DNA of 64,000 nt from Streptomyces sp. NRRL S-350 (GCF_000719705.1 NZ_JOHO01000008.1:1-64000); one strand, 5' to 3'. Counted from the stretch's first letter, positions 24,405 to 32,494 are shown. Notes: a model not told the origin generated them from the letters alone. A program made the numbers and translations.

Positions 24405-27224
24405 CTACTTGTGGATGAAGTAGCCGGAGCTGTCGACGACGGCGTGGGTGCTGCCGTTGTGGTTGTAGAGGGTGACGGTGCCGTCGCTGCCGACCGGCAC
24501 GATGGCGTGGGTGGCGACGGTCTGGCCGGCGGCGAAGTTCACGTTGGAGACGTCGGGGCGATCGGTGCCGCCCGGGTAGACGGCGAGGAAACCGTCGCTG
24601 GTGGGCTCCGTGGCGGTGACGTTCAGGACGGCGCCGGTCGCGCCGGTGGGCAGGCCGCCGACCGGGATGCTGCTGTACGGCGCGAGCTTGCCCGGGCTGA
24701 CGCGGGTGTCGAGCAGGCGGGTCGGGTCGGTGGCGACGAACAGGTGCTGACCGCTCGGGCCGTAGTAGCCGAAGAGGTCGGCGATGACGTGCAGGCTGCC
24801 CGCGTTGTTGCAGACCTGGACGGTGCCGTCGTCCGCGATCTTGGCGATGACCTGGTTGGACGTGGTCTGGCCGGCCTTGAAGTTGAGGTTCGAGCTGTAC
24901 AGCGCCGACCCGTTGCCCACCGAAAGGTTGCCGTCCTGGTCGGGCTCGGTGGCGGTGACGTTGAGGACGACGCTGGTCGCGTCGTCCGGGACGCCGTTGG
25001 TGCCGCGGACCTTGAGCTTGGTCACCGGCACCGGCCAGGGGGTGCCGCACAGCGAGCTGATCCGGCCGGCCGGGACGCCGGTGCCGTCGCGGGAGTCCAT
25101 GATGCGCTTCGGCTGGAGCGGCGAGTACAGGTTCGGGCCGCGAGGGGTGTACTCGCCCTGGATGTCGATCACGAGGTCGACCGCCGCGCCGGAGTCGGCG
25201 TTCCAGACGGCGATCTTGAAGTCGTTGCCCACCGGGACGGTGACCAGGTTGGGGACGGCCGCCCCCGGGACGTAGTTGAGGCTGGAGCTCTCCGGTCGGG
25301 GCCGGTCGTCCGGGCCGAGGCTCAGGAAGCCCTGCCCCTCGGCGTTGACCGCGGTGACGTTGACGACGATCGCGGTCGCGTCCCAACTGACCGGCCAGTA
25401 CTGGTTCTTCAGGTCGATGGTGAGCTTCTGGCCGGGGGTGAGCTTGGGCGTGCCGTAGCTCGGCTGCCGGGTGTCCAGGGTCCGCTGGGCGCCGTAGCCG
25501 TCGAAGCCGGCGGGCTTGGTGGTCACGGTCAGCCGCTGGGACGTGCTGGCCTGCTCGCCGCCGCGGTTGGTGAACGTGAGGGTGACGGTGTACTCGCCCG
25601 GGTGCGGGAAGTCGTGCCGGACGGAGTTCGACAGGTAGGTGAGGTCGGTGCCGCTCCCGTCGCCGAAGTCGAGCCGCCCCTTGTCGACGGTCCAGGAACT
25701 GGTGGAGCCGGAGGTGTCGAACTCGTAGGAGAGCGGGCCGCAGCCGTTCGGGGCCGTGCACGGCTTCGCGGTGAACGACGCCTTGGGCGGTGCGGGCTCG
25801 GCCACCACGATCCCGTGATCCTGGACGGCGCGGTAGGTGAGCCCCTCGGGGGTGGTCACCGTCAGCTTGGTGGTGAACGTCCCGGCCCGGGTGTAGGTGT
25901 GGTCGGCGGTCGGCTGGGTGGTGACGGTCGGGGCCGTGCCGTCGCCGAAGTCGAAGCTGTAGGAGAGGGCGGCCGGCCAGTTCTGGCTGACGGTGGCCTT
26001 GGCGGTCACCGGTCGCGGGTACGGGCCGGTCTCGCCGGTGACGAGGACCGCCTGGCGGGTGACGCCCTGGCGTTCGATCGCCCCCCGGTCGCGGATGCCG
26101 CCGCCCGTGCCGGTGTTGGCGGCGCCCGGGTCGTCGGACGGGCTGTTGCCGTAGTAGTCGGTGGGCAGCACGCCCGGCGCGGCGGCATCGGCGGAGTCGA
26201 TGGCGGGGGAGCCCTGGTCGGGCCCGTCGCTGAGGTGCGGGTCGCCCGCGAGGTCGTGTGCGCCCTGGCCGGTGGCGGTGCGCAGCGCGGTGGGGCCGGA
26301 GTAGGACTGGCCGTTCCAGAGGTACGGGACTCGGCCGTTTACTGCGCCGGGGTTGACGAGGTTGTAGTCCAGGCCGGTGCCCGGTACCGCCTCCGGAGTG
26401 ACCTCGATGGCCGGGGCGGGCGCCACGCCGGTGCACGCGGACGCGCTGCCGGTGACGACGTTGTTGCGGATGGCGGAGCCGGTGGCGGCGCCGGTCAGCC
26501 GGATGCCCGAACCGCAGCCGTCGAGCACGGAGTTGGACGTCACCACCGAGCCGGGGGCGCCGGCCAGGACGATTCCGCCGGCCTCGGATCCGGTGATGTA
26601 GTTCGTCGACACCACGGTGTCGTGGACGCCGGCCTCGACCTGGACGGCGGCCGTGTGCGCGGCGTGGACGGAGTTGCGGCTCACGGTCACGTGGTCGCTC
26701 GCGCCGGTGACGTGGATCTCCGGGTCCGTACCGAAGGCCCGGGCCGTGTTCAGGTGGTCGATCGTGACGCGGGAGGAATCGGTGACCACGATCGGGGAGA
26801 CGTTGGCCTGGGCGCCGAAGCCGTGGATGACGACGTCGGTGGCTCCCTTGACGGTGAACGCGGGGCCGTTGGTCGACTGGACGAGGGCTCCGAAGCCCTG
26901 GACCTCCGGATCGTCCGTCGTGCCGGTGGTGAAGGTGATCGGCTTCCCGGGCGCGCCCGAGCGGTTGATCAGCACCGACTCCGAATAGGACCAGGAGTTT
27001 CGGACCACCACCGTCTGGCCCGGCTGGACGGTCTTCGCCGCCGCGGAGATGGTGCAGAGCGGTAGGGCCGCGGAGGCGGGACCGGTGTCCGAGCAGGCAA
27101 CCGAATTGTCGACGTAGAGCCGGTCACCGGGGGCGTCCGCCGCGGCCGCGAACGGCACGGGCAGGACGACTGCGGTGAGCAGGGCCGAAGTGCCCGCCAG
27201 CGAGGCGAGCCTTCCGACGTTCAT
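24405..27224 (-). CDS. Secreted beta-helix / PKD / triple-repeat surface protein
   Basis: Protein of 939 aa with a signal peptide ending near AFAAAADA (about residue 30). Residues about 35-385 form a right-handed parallel beta helix (VVIHGF, VTIDHLN, VTVSRNSVH, VVSTNYITG, VVTSNSVLDG ladders). Two PKD-like domains follow (SFDFGDGTAPTV, RLDFGDGSGTDL; about 390-580). Then come three tandem repeats of about 115-120 aa, each with DTR or DSR, VVLNVTATEP-type, LN-phi-x-x-G and a final D-x-x-GYY/GYF-like motif (about 585-939). It would be exported and could bind carbohydrate or cell-wall polymer. No LPXTG anchor is present. It is not a recognised lyase, since the catalytic residues of pectate lyases are not evident. 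Confidence 0.88.
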   Translation of the reverse strand: MNVGRLASLAGTSALLTAVVLPVPFAAAADAPGDRLYVDNSVACSDTGPASAALPLCTISAAAKTVQPGQTVVVRNSWSYSESVLINRSGAPGKPITFTTGTTDDPEVQGFGALVQSTNGPAFTVKGATDVVIHGFGAQANVSPIVVTDSSRVTIDHLNTARAFGTDPEIHVTGASDHVTVSRNSVHAAHTAAVQVEAGVHDTVVSTNYITGSEAGGIVLAGAPGSVVTSNSVLDGCGSGIRLTGAATGSAIRNNVVTGSASACTGVAPAPAIEVTPEAVPGTGLDYNLVNPGAVNGRVPYLWNGQSYSGPTALRTATGQGAHDLAGDPHLSDGPDQGSPAIDSADAAAPGVLPTDYYGNSPSDDPGAANTGTGGGIRDRGAIERQGVTRQAVLVTGETGPYPRPVTAKATVSQNWPAALSYSFDFGDGTAPTVTTQPTADHTYTRAGTFTTKLTVTTPEGLTYRAVQDHGIVVAEPAPPKASFTAKPCTAPNGCGPLSYEFDTSGSTSSWTVDKGRLDFGDGSGTDLTYLSNSVRHDFPHPGEYTVTLTFTNRGGEQASTSQRLTVTTKPAGFDGYGAQRTLDTRQPSYGTPKLTPGQKLTIDLKNQYWPVSWDATAIVVNVTAVNAEGQGFLSLGPDDRPRPESSSLNYVPGAAVPNLVTVPVGNDFKIAVWNADSGAAVDLVIDIQGEYTPRGPNLYSPLQPKRIMDSRDGTGVPAGRISSLCGTPWPVPVTKLKVRGTNGVPDDATSVVLNVTATEPDQDGNLSVGNGSALYSSNLNFKAGQTTSNQVIAKIADDGTVQVCNNAGSLHVIADLFGYYGPSGQHLFVATDPTRLLDTRVSPGKLAPYSSIPVGGLPTGATGAVLNVTATEPTSDGFLAVYPGGTDRPDVSNVNFAAGQTVATHAIVPVGSDGTVTLYNHNGSTHAVVDSSGYFIHK

Positions 27225-27474
27225 GAGTGGATTCCTCCGAGGGGGTGGCCCGTGACGGGCGCCGCGCGCGACTGGAAGAGTCGCGCGGGAGGCATCTTGT
27301 CCGACCGTTGTCGAACTGTCACGCCGGTTCCGGGTGGAGCGTCCGGATGATCGGCATTGTCGGGATAGTCCCGAGCGATGTGGTGCGAGGGGTGCGGTGC
27401 GAGGGGTGTGGTGCGAGCTGTGGAAGACGGACTGCGGGGCGTGCGGCGACGGTCGTGGGCGTGACCCGGGGCGG

Positions 27475-27717
27475 TCAACCGGCCTGGTGGGCCGCCATGC
27501 CGAGGATCCCGGCGGCCACGGCGGCCGGATCGTCGGTGGGCAGGGCAGGGCAGGGCAGGGCGTGGCCGGCGTCGGGGACGAGCTCGACCCGCGCGGTCGG
27601 GGCGAGGAGGCGGAGCCGGGCTGCGGCCTGGGGGGCGTCGTGGAGGGCGCTGCGCTCGCCGAGGAGGACGAGGGCGGAGGCGCTGGCGGTCCTCACGCAC
27701 CACCTGGACGAGCTGTT
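27475..27717 (-). pseudogene. C-terminal remnant of an alpha/beta hydrolase
   Basis: The leftward frame reads ASALVLLGERSALHDAPQ, then LRLLAPTARVELVPDAGHALP and AVAAGILGMAAHQA. This is the last quarter of an alpha/beta hydrolase, with the Asp-containing loop replaced by Glu/Arg and the catalytic His in AGHALP. The nucleophile elbow and lid are absent, and no start or ribosome site precedes it. The histidine loop carries a short expansion of CCCTG units (27540-27558). It is best read as a decayed gene lying between two intact ones. Confidence 0.7.
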
Positions 27718-27857
27718 CCGGCCGGCCCCGTCCGCCGACTGACGGCGCCGGCGTCCCGGAGCAGGGGCCGCCCCCGCGCCCGGCCGGGGGTTAACACCCG
27801 TACGGGAAGGGTGCTTTCCCCGTTCTTCGGGCCGCCCCGCCGCACCAGACTCGGGGC

Positions 27858-28907
27858 ATGCCCACACAGCCCCTGACGATGACCGAAGCCCCCGCCCCGA
27901 AGGCGGCCGGTGCCGGCAGCGACTTCGCCCAGCTGAGCCGCCGGATCGCCGACGAGGGCCTGCTCGACCGGCGCCCCGGCTACTACGCCGCTCGCATGGC
28001 CCTGGTGCTCGCCGCGTTCCTCGGCGGCTGGTGCGCCCTGTTCGCGCTCGGCGACACCTGGTGGCAGCTCGGCCTGGCAGCGGCGATGTCCGTCGTCTTC
28101 ACCCAGGTCGCCCTGCTCTCGCACGACCTGGCGCACCGCCAGGTGTTCAGTCGGCGCCTGCCGAGCGAGATCGGCGGCCGGATCGCCGCCAACCTGCTGA
28201 TGGGCATGAGCTACGGCTGGTGGATGAACAAGCACACCCGCCACCACGCCAATCCGAACCACGAGGAACGGGATCCCGACGTCGCCCCCGACCTCGTCGT
28301 GTGGTCCAAGCGGCAGGCCCGGCAGGCGAGCGGGATCGCCCGGTTCATCGGGCGCCGGCAGGCGTACCTGTTCGTCCCGCTGCTCCTGCTGGAAGGCCTC
28401 AACCTCAGCTTCAACAGCTTCCGCGCACTGCGCAGCCCCACGATGAAGCGGCCGGTGCTGGAAGGCACCCTGCTGGTCGTCCACTTCGTGGCCTACTTCG
28501 GACTGATCTTCGCCGCGCTCCCTGCGGGCAAGGCGATCGCCTTCTTCGCCGTCCACCAGGCGCTGCTCGGTGTGTACCTGGGCTCCGTCTTCGCCCCGAA
28601 CCACAAGGGCATGCTGATGGTGACGCCGGAGATGAAGCTCGACTTCCTGCGCCGCCAGGTGCTCACCTCGCGCAACGTGCGGGGCGGCGTGGTCGTCGAC
28701 TCGGTGATGGGCGGCCTCAACTACCAGGTGGAACACCACCTCTTCCCCAGCATGCCGACCCCCGCGCTCGGCCGGGCCGCCCGGATCACCCGGGAGTTCT
28801 GCGCGGAGAAGGACATCCCGTACTACGAGACGGGGCTGCTGCGGTCGTACCGCGAGATCTTCACCCACCTGCACCGGACGGGCGAGCCGATCCGCTCCGG
28901 TGGGTGA
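27858..28907 (+). CDS. Membrane fatty acid desaturase
   Basis: Protein of 349 aa with the three histidine boxes of acyl desaturases: HDLAH (89-93), HTRHH (126-130) and QVEHH (290-294). Around them are four membrane segments in two hairpins. Together the boxes hold a di-iron centre that inserts a double bond into membrane acyl chains using oxygen. The QVEHH form, rather than HNxHH, points to the DesA3/front-end-like group. ATG 27858 is used; ATG 27879 is possible. No ferredoxin or reductase gene is adjacent. A 21-bp hairpin follows the gene. Confidence 0.93.
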   Translation: MPTQPLTMTEAPAPKAAGAGSDFAQLSRRIADEGLLDRRPGYYAARMALVLAAFLGGWCALFALGDTWWQLGLAAAMSVVFTQVALLSHDLAHRQVFSRRLPSEIGGRIAANLLMGMSYGWWMNKHTRHHANPNHEERDPDVAPDLVVWSKRQARQASGIARFIGRRQAYLFVPLLLLEGLNLSFNSFRALRSPTMKRPVLEGTLLVVHFVAYFGLIFAALPAGKAIAFFAVHQALLGVYLGSVFAPNHKGMLMVTPEMKLDFLRRQVLTSRNVRGGVVVDSVMGGLNYQVEHHLFPSMPTPALGRAARITREFCAEKDIPYYETGLLRSYREIFTHLHRTGEPIRSGG

Positions 28908-28921
28908 GCGAGTTCGAAACA

Positions 28922-28966
28922 CGGAGGGAGTGGGAGGTCGGCCCCGCCGACCTCCCACTCCCTCCG
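28922..28966. terminator. Very strong hairpin terminator after the desaturase
   Basis: A 21-bp perfect stem (28922-28942 with 28946-28966) has a CCC loop and contains GGGAGTGGGAGGTCGGC. It closes the desaturase transcript and separates it from the following accessory locus. Confidence 0.9.
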
Positions 28967-29031
28967 GTGTCCAGGCCGCCAGTTGAAGTCGAACATGAGA
29001 CGTTCCTGACTGTCGGAGACGGGAGAGAACC

Positions 29032-29787
29032 ATGGCCAGGCGGTTGCGGGTGGTGGGCAGCACCTCGGGGGTCGGTGACTGCCCGACGCTGTACGAGGAT
29101 GTGGACACTGGTGAGGTGGTGGTGCAGGGGCACGCGGTGACCGACCCGGAGGAGGTGGCACAGCTCAAGTACGTGAAGGACGATGAAGGCTTCGTAGTCG
29201 TGCCCCGCGAACTGCTCGTGAGGTTCGCACCGAAGGAGGCAGCACTCGTGCCGGAGTTCGTTCCCCAGCAGAAGATCACCGAGTTCATCAACGACGGCTT
29301 CGAGCACACCGCCTGGCGGTTGGAGACGAGGACCGGGTACCTCTCCGACAAGCAGATGCCCTCGTACGCGGAGTTCTTGCGCACGGGGGACACCGCAGGT
29401 GAGGTCGGGCACCCGTGGTTCGAGAACGTGCGCCGCATGATCGGCAAGGGCAAGAGGTTCGAGCGCGTCCGCCTGGTGGACAACCCGCCCACCGAGGGGC
29501 AGCGGTATCTGCTGGCATGCGCCCGGACCAACGTGGCTGCCGGCGAGGACATCCGGTACATGTGGCGATCGGGCGCCGAGGCGGCCGGGCTGGCCGGGCT
29601 GTCGGACTTCTGGCTCTTCGACTCCCGCACCGTCGCGCGCTTCCACTTCGAAGGAGAGCGGACCGTGGGCATGGAGCTGGTCACTGAGCCGTTGGAGGTC
29701 CTGCGAGCCTGCCAGGCCCGCGATGCCGCCTGGCACCACGCGACGCGCTACGAGGAGTTCAGGGCTCAGGTACCTTCCGGCATGTGA
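29032..29787 (+). CDS. DUF6879-type protein fused to a small N-terminal module
   Basis: Protein of 251 aa. Residues 1-72 (RRLRVVGSTSGVGDCPTLYE, then LKYVKDDEGFVVVPRELLVR) match a small protein that in streptomycetes usually precedes a separate DUF6879 gene. Residues 73-251 are the DUF6879 part (FEHTAWRLETRTGYLSDKQ, RYLLACARTNVAAGEDIRYM, DFWLFDSRTVARFHFEGER). The internal GTG at 29248 has its own GGAGG 8 nt upstream, so a second, shorter product may still be made. DUF6879 genes accompany WhiJ-type XRE regulators, as here. The function is unknown. Confidence 0.8.
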   Translation: MARRLRVVGSTSGVGDCPTLYEDVDTGEVVVQGHAVTDPEEVAQLKYVKDDEGFVVVPRELLVRFAPKEAALVPEFVPQQKITEFINDGFEHTAWRLETRTGYLSDKQMPSYAEFLRTGDTAGEVGHPWFENVRRMIGKGKRFERVRLVDNPPTEGQRYLLACARTNVAAGEDIRYMWRSGAEAAGLAGLSDFWLFDSRTVARFHFEGERTVGMELVTEPLEVLRACQARDAAWHHATRYEEFRAQVPSGM

Positions 29788-29799
29788 GCCCAGGCTGCG

Positions 29800-30198
29800 G
29801 TGGTCGCCCGTATGGAGCGACAGAGGGTGCTGAAGGATCGGTTCCGAGCGTTCCATTTCCTGGTGTGGGAAGGGGCTGTTGTCTCCCGTCTCTGCCCTCC
29901 GGCCGTACTCGCCGACCAACTGGAGTTTCTGGTGCCGTGGTTGGCGGGCGGGAACGTACGCCTTGGGATAGTGCCCTTCACCGCTCACCTGGGAGTTCCC
30001 GCGGGAGTGGGTTTCTCGATCCACGACGACACCTTGGTGGTGACCGAGTCATGGCACGCGGAGATGTGGCTGGACGATCCGGCGGACGTTGCGCTTCACA
30101 TCCGGGCGTGGGATGCGTTGGCGGAGAGCGCTGTCTACGGTCCGGCTGCTCATCGCGTGATTGCCAGGGCCGCCCGTGCGCTTCGTGAGACGCATTGA
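29800..30198 (+). pseudogene. DUF5753 regulator lacking its helix-turn-helix half
   Basis: Frame of about 132 codons beginning at GTG 29800 in the same phase as the preceding gene, 12 nt after its stop. It contains VVARMERQRVL, FLVWEGAVVSRLC, ADQLEFLV, VRLGIVPFTAHLG and VVTESWHAEMW, the C-terminal DUF5753 ligand-binding half of Scr1/WhiJ-type XRE regulators. The N-terminal DNA-binding domain and the first part of DUF5753 are missing, and no ribosome site is seen. It looks like the product of a deletion that joined it to the DUF6879 gene. Confidence 0.75.
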
Positions 30199-30288
30199 GG
30201 AACCGCCCGGAGTTCTCCGCCTCAACATGGGAGGTGGCGTTGCGGCCCCTCGCGCGGCTGTGCGCGAGGGGCCGGGAACGGGTCAGGC

Positions 30289-30387
30289 GTGGTGGTCGAA
30301 CTCGCCGGCCTTGATGCCGTGGAGGAGGGAGGCGAGGGCGGCGGGGGAGGTGCGGAGGATGATGTGGCCCTCGTCGGACTCGCGGAG
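30289..30387. repeat. Exact 99-bp direct repeat, copy 1
   Basis: Identical to 30541-30639 (offset 252 nt), starting GTGGTGGTCGAACTCGCCGG and ending GACTCGCGGAG. It encodes the DUF397 tail on the reverse strand. Confidence 0.95.
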
Positions 30388-30540
30388 CATGCCGGACCCT
30401 TTCGCAGGTTTCGAGCGGTCTTGCGAGCCACGTCGCGAGGGTCGTCCTCGCTCCGCGCCGAGGTTGCAGGGTCCGCCGCGATGGATCCGGATGGCGTGGC
30501 GCGATTCAAGCACGTGAAGGACGCTTGCTCCAGCCTGTCA

Positions 30541-30639
30541 GTGGTGGTCGAACTCGCCGGCCTTGATGCCGTGGAGGAGGGAGGCGAGGGCGGCGGGGGA
30601 GGTGCGGAGGATGATGTGGCCCTCGTCGGACTCGCGGAG
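30541..30639. repeat. Exact 99-bp direct repeat, copy 2
   Basis: Second copy of the 99-bp repeat. Perfect identity over the full length indicates a recent duplication or gene conversion. Confidence 0.95.
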
Positions 30640-30654
30640 TGGTTCTGAGGCATC

Positions 30655-31515
30655 TCAGCCTTTCAAGTCCTTGACTGTCCGGTGAATGAGGTCCCGCGAT
30701 CTCTCTTCGCTGAGGGCAACCTTCTCGATGCGGTCGAATATCTTGCGGTAGGAGTCAAGGTCGTTCAGCGAGTCGAAGAACATCGGACCCGCTGATGTCT
30801 CCACCTCGACTGTGTCGAGTTCGGGTACCACTCCGAACGAGTAGACAAGATTCTCGATGGGGCCCGGATAGGTGTCAGCGGTGAACGGGACGACGTGGAT
30901 TCTGACATCTTCCCTATGGGAGTCGTCGATGAGGGAGCGAAGTTGATCTATCAGTGTGTGGGTGCCTCCGAAGCGCGTGAGGAGGCTGGACTCGTGCAGG
31001 TAGACCTCGTGATTCCGGTGAGGGCTCCGAAGAATCTGGTTCCTGCGTTCCGCGCGGAAGTCGATGCGTAGTTCGAGTTCGTCGTCCGGAAGACGCGGGA
31101 TGCGGCGGTTGAACATCCCCCGGGCGTAGTCCTTGGTCTGTAGGGGCCCGGGGATGAGAGGGGAGGTCCAGGACCTGATCGTTCCTGCAGCGAAGTCCTC
31201 GTGCTCGGCGGAGGCGAGCAGGGTGTCAGGGAGGCGATTGCGGTACTGCTCCCACCAGCCTTTGCCGCGTGAACTGATGATGTCGTTGAGAGCGCTGATG
31301 AGCGGCCGGTTCTCGGACTTGCAGGCTGTGGCAATGGTCCGGAGTCGATCTGCGCTGACGCTGGTCTTGCCGTTCTCCATCTGCGTCACCTGCGCTGGGC
31401 TCACTCCGAGTGCTCGCGCAAGCTCGCTGCCTCCGAGCCCGGCTTGCTCTCGCATCCTTCGGAGTTCACTGCCCAGGCGGCGCTGACGGAAGGTTGGGTT
31501 CTGGCGGCCAGGCAT
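30655..31515 (-). CDS. XRE-family regulator with DUF5753 (WhiJ/Scr1 type)
   Basis: Protein of 286 aa. The N-terminal helix-turn-helix is RRMREQAGLGGSELARALGV, then SPAQVTQMENGKTSVSADRL (about 19-58). DUF5753 fills the rest (GPLQTKDYARGMFN, ELRIDFRAERRNQIL, VYLHESSLLTRFGG, IDQLRSLID, IHVVPFTADTYPG, DTVEVETSAGPMFFD). Such regulators control a neighbouring DUF397 or ATP-binding partner and influence development and antibiotic timing in streptomycetes. The reading frame is visibly less GC-rich than the flanking core genes. It is divergent from the ATP-binding gene at 31776, with a clear inverted repeat between them. Confidence 0.9.
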   Translation of the reverse strand: MPGRQNPTFRQRRLGSELRRMREQAGLGGSELARALGVSPAQVTQMENGKTSVSADRLRTIATACKSENRPLISALNDIISSRGKGWWEQYRNRLPDTLLASAEHEDFAAGTIRSWTSPLIPGPLQTKDYARGMFNRRIPRLPDDELELRIDFRAERRNQILRSPHRNHEVYLHESSLLTRFGGTHTLIDQLRSLIDDSHREDVRIHVVPFTADTYPGPIENLVYSFGVVPELDTVEVETSAGPMFFDSLNDLDSYRKIFDRIEKVALSEERSRDLIHRTVKDLKG

Positions 31516-31598
31516 GGGTTCCTCTCTGCATCATGTGGGGTCAGTGTGCCGCTATCCCGGCTGAGGAGGCCATCTGTCCCTCGGAAGAGGGAACTTCG

Positions 31599-31628
31599 GC
31601 AGAACTACCTAATTTTAAGTAGTTCTGC
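31599..31628. promoter_or_regulatory. Inverted-repeat operator candidate between XRE and ATP-binding genes
   Basis: GCAGAACTAC (31599-31608) and GTAGTTCTGC (31619-31628) form a perfect 10-bp inverted repeat around the AT-rich spacer CTAATTTTAA. In this GC-rich genome such a site stands out. It sits in the 260-nt divergent region and is the natural candidate operator for the XRE regulator. Confidence 0.65.
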
Positions 31629-31775
31629 GCTATGGTCGACCCAACTCGATCCGACGGATCGTCAGTAACGCCTGCTAGCAAGCACCGCAGAGCAGCCATG
31701 TCCTCTACCTGGCCTGGCTCACGGCGACATGTGTTCCGCCGGTTCTTCCCTCACTCACGCCTCGGGAGAAGTCCC

Positions 31776-32138
31776 ATGCGTCACCTCAACACGCCCTCCA
31801 TCGCCATCGCCCGTCAGTCCCTCCTCGACACCATGACCCGCGTCGGCTGGGCCCCGTCCGCCATCTTCGACGCGCAGCTCGCGCTCGTTGAGCTGCTGGT
31901 CAACGCCTGGAGGCACGGCGCCACCCCCGCGCCGGTCGTCCAGATCATCTCGATCGACGGCTCGCTCCGCGTCTCCGTCACGGACGAGAGCCCGGTTCCG
32001 CCCTCCCCGCAGCTGCTGGACCTGTTCGCCGAGTCCGGCCGGGGTCTCCAGCTGGTCGCCGGCCTCAGCCACCGCTGGGGCGTCGACCCGCAGGAGCGCG
32101 GGAAGTCCGTCTGGTTCGAGTTGGACGGTGCCGCGTGA
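31776..32138 (+). CDS. ATP-binding protein, RsbW-like anti-sigma-factor family
   Basis: Protein of 120 aa from ATG 31776, with GGGAGAAG 5 nt upstream. It has the HATPase_c_2 motifs: N-box ELLVNAWRHG (Glu39, Asn43, His47), G1-like VTDESPVPP (68-76) and G2 GRGLQLV (88-94). It is a small stand-alone GHKL ATPase of the kind that accompanies WhiJ-type regulators in streptomycetes, thought to act as a kinase or switch partner. It begins an operon with two small overlapping ORFs. Confidence 0.88.
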   Translation: MRHLNTPSIAIARQSLLDTMTRVGWAPSAIFDAQLALVELLVNAWRHGATPAPVVQIISIDGSLRVSVTDESPVPPSPQLLDLFAESGRGLQLVAGLSHRWGVDPQERGKSVWFELDGAA

Positions 32139-32383
32139 ACCGCCACCCGATGAAGCCGACCGACCCCCGGATCCGGCACTACACCGATCGGCACATCCGC
32201 ACGCTCCTGGCCGAAGTCCAGGAGCGCGGCAGGAAGTTCGGCCTGATCTTTCCCTCGGCCGACACCGACAGGACCATCAACGGCCGCGTGCTCGTCCGTT
32301 TCAACACCGCGCCCGCGTCGACCCTCCTGAACCTCCTCACCCTCCTCCTCGACGCCGATCGCGAGACGTGGTGCGATTCCTGA
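32135..32383 (+). CDS. Small hypothetical protein downstream of the ATP-binding gene
   Basis: Protein of 82 aa from GTG 32135, overlapping the previous stop (GTGA). It is basic in the first half (IRHYTDRHIRTLLAEVQERG) and hydrophobic near the end (LLNLLTLLLDAD). I recognise no domain. Translational coupling to the ATPase supports it as real and functionally connected. Confidence 0.6.
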   Translation: MNRHPMKPTDPRIRHYTDRHIRTLLAEVQERGRKFGLIFPSADTDRTINGRVLVRFNTAPASTLLNLLTLLLDADRETWCDS

Positions 32384-32484
32384 TCGGGGCGGCCTTCGCC
32401 GTCCTCCTCGCCCTCGCCTTCGCGACCGTCGCCCTGGGTGTCGTCACCGCCCTCCGCGCGCCCCCGCCCGACGAGGACGCGTAG
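32371..32484 (+). CDS. Very small single-pass membrane protein
   Basis: Protein of 37 aa from GTG 32371: VRFLIGAAFAVLLALAFATV, then ALGVVTALRAPPPDEDA. One strong membrane helix is followed by an acidic tail. It overlaps the previous ORF by 13 nt in another frame, and no good ribosome site is visible, so it would depend on coupling. The clear hydrophobic pattern and the terminator directly behind it favour a real gene. Confidence 0.45.
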   Translation: MRFLIGAAFAVLLALAFATVALGVVTALRAPPPDEDA

Positions 32485-32494
32485 GGGCACGCGG

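Larger units (their letters stand above)
30283..30653 (-). pseudogene. Two DUF397 remnants
   Basis: On the reverse strand, RESDEGHIILRTSPAALASL and LHGIKAGEFDHH, the C-terminal half of a DUF397 protein, is encoded twice (within 30289-30387 and 30541-30639). An ATG at 30653 overlaps the end of the XRE gene (as in intact WhiJ/DUF397 pairs) but leads into the wrong frame, and the N-terminal WxKSSYSG part of DUF397 is absent. The 150 nt between the copies has no recognisable product. Both copies therefore appear to be broken; a short protein from ATG 30513 (76 aa) cannot be wholly excluded. Confidence 0.65.

Noticed and set aside
24141..27065. A 974-aa open frame on the forward strand
   Set aside because: It is a shadow of the secreted beta-helix gene, with biased Gly/Val/Arg composition and no domain or signal sequence.
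27221..27474. Forward or reverse small proteins upstream of the secreted surface protein
   Set aside because: Frames here are short, Arg-rich and lack ribosome sites; the interval is best read as the promoter region of the surface-protein gene.
30222..30653. 143-aa reverse frame across the 99-bp repeats as an intact gene
   Set aside because: The recognisable DUF397 sequence lies in a different frame; this frame gives Pro/Ser/Ala-rich nonsense in both repeat copies.
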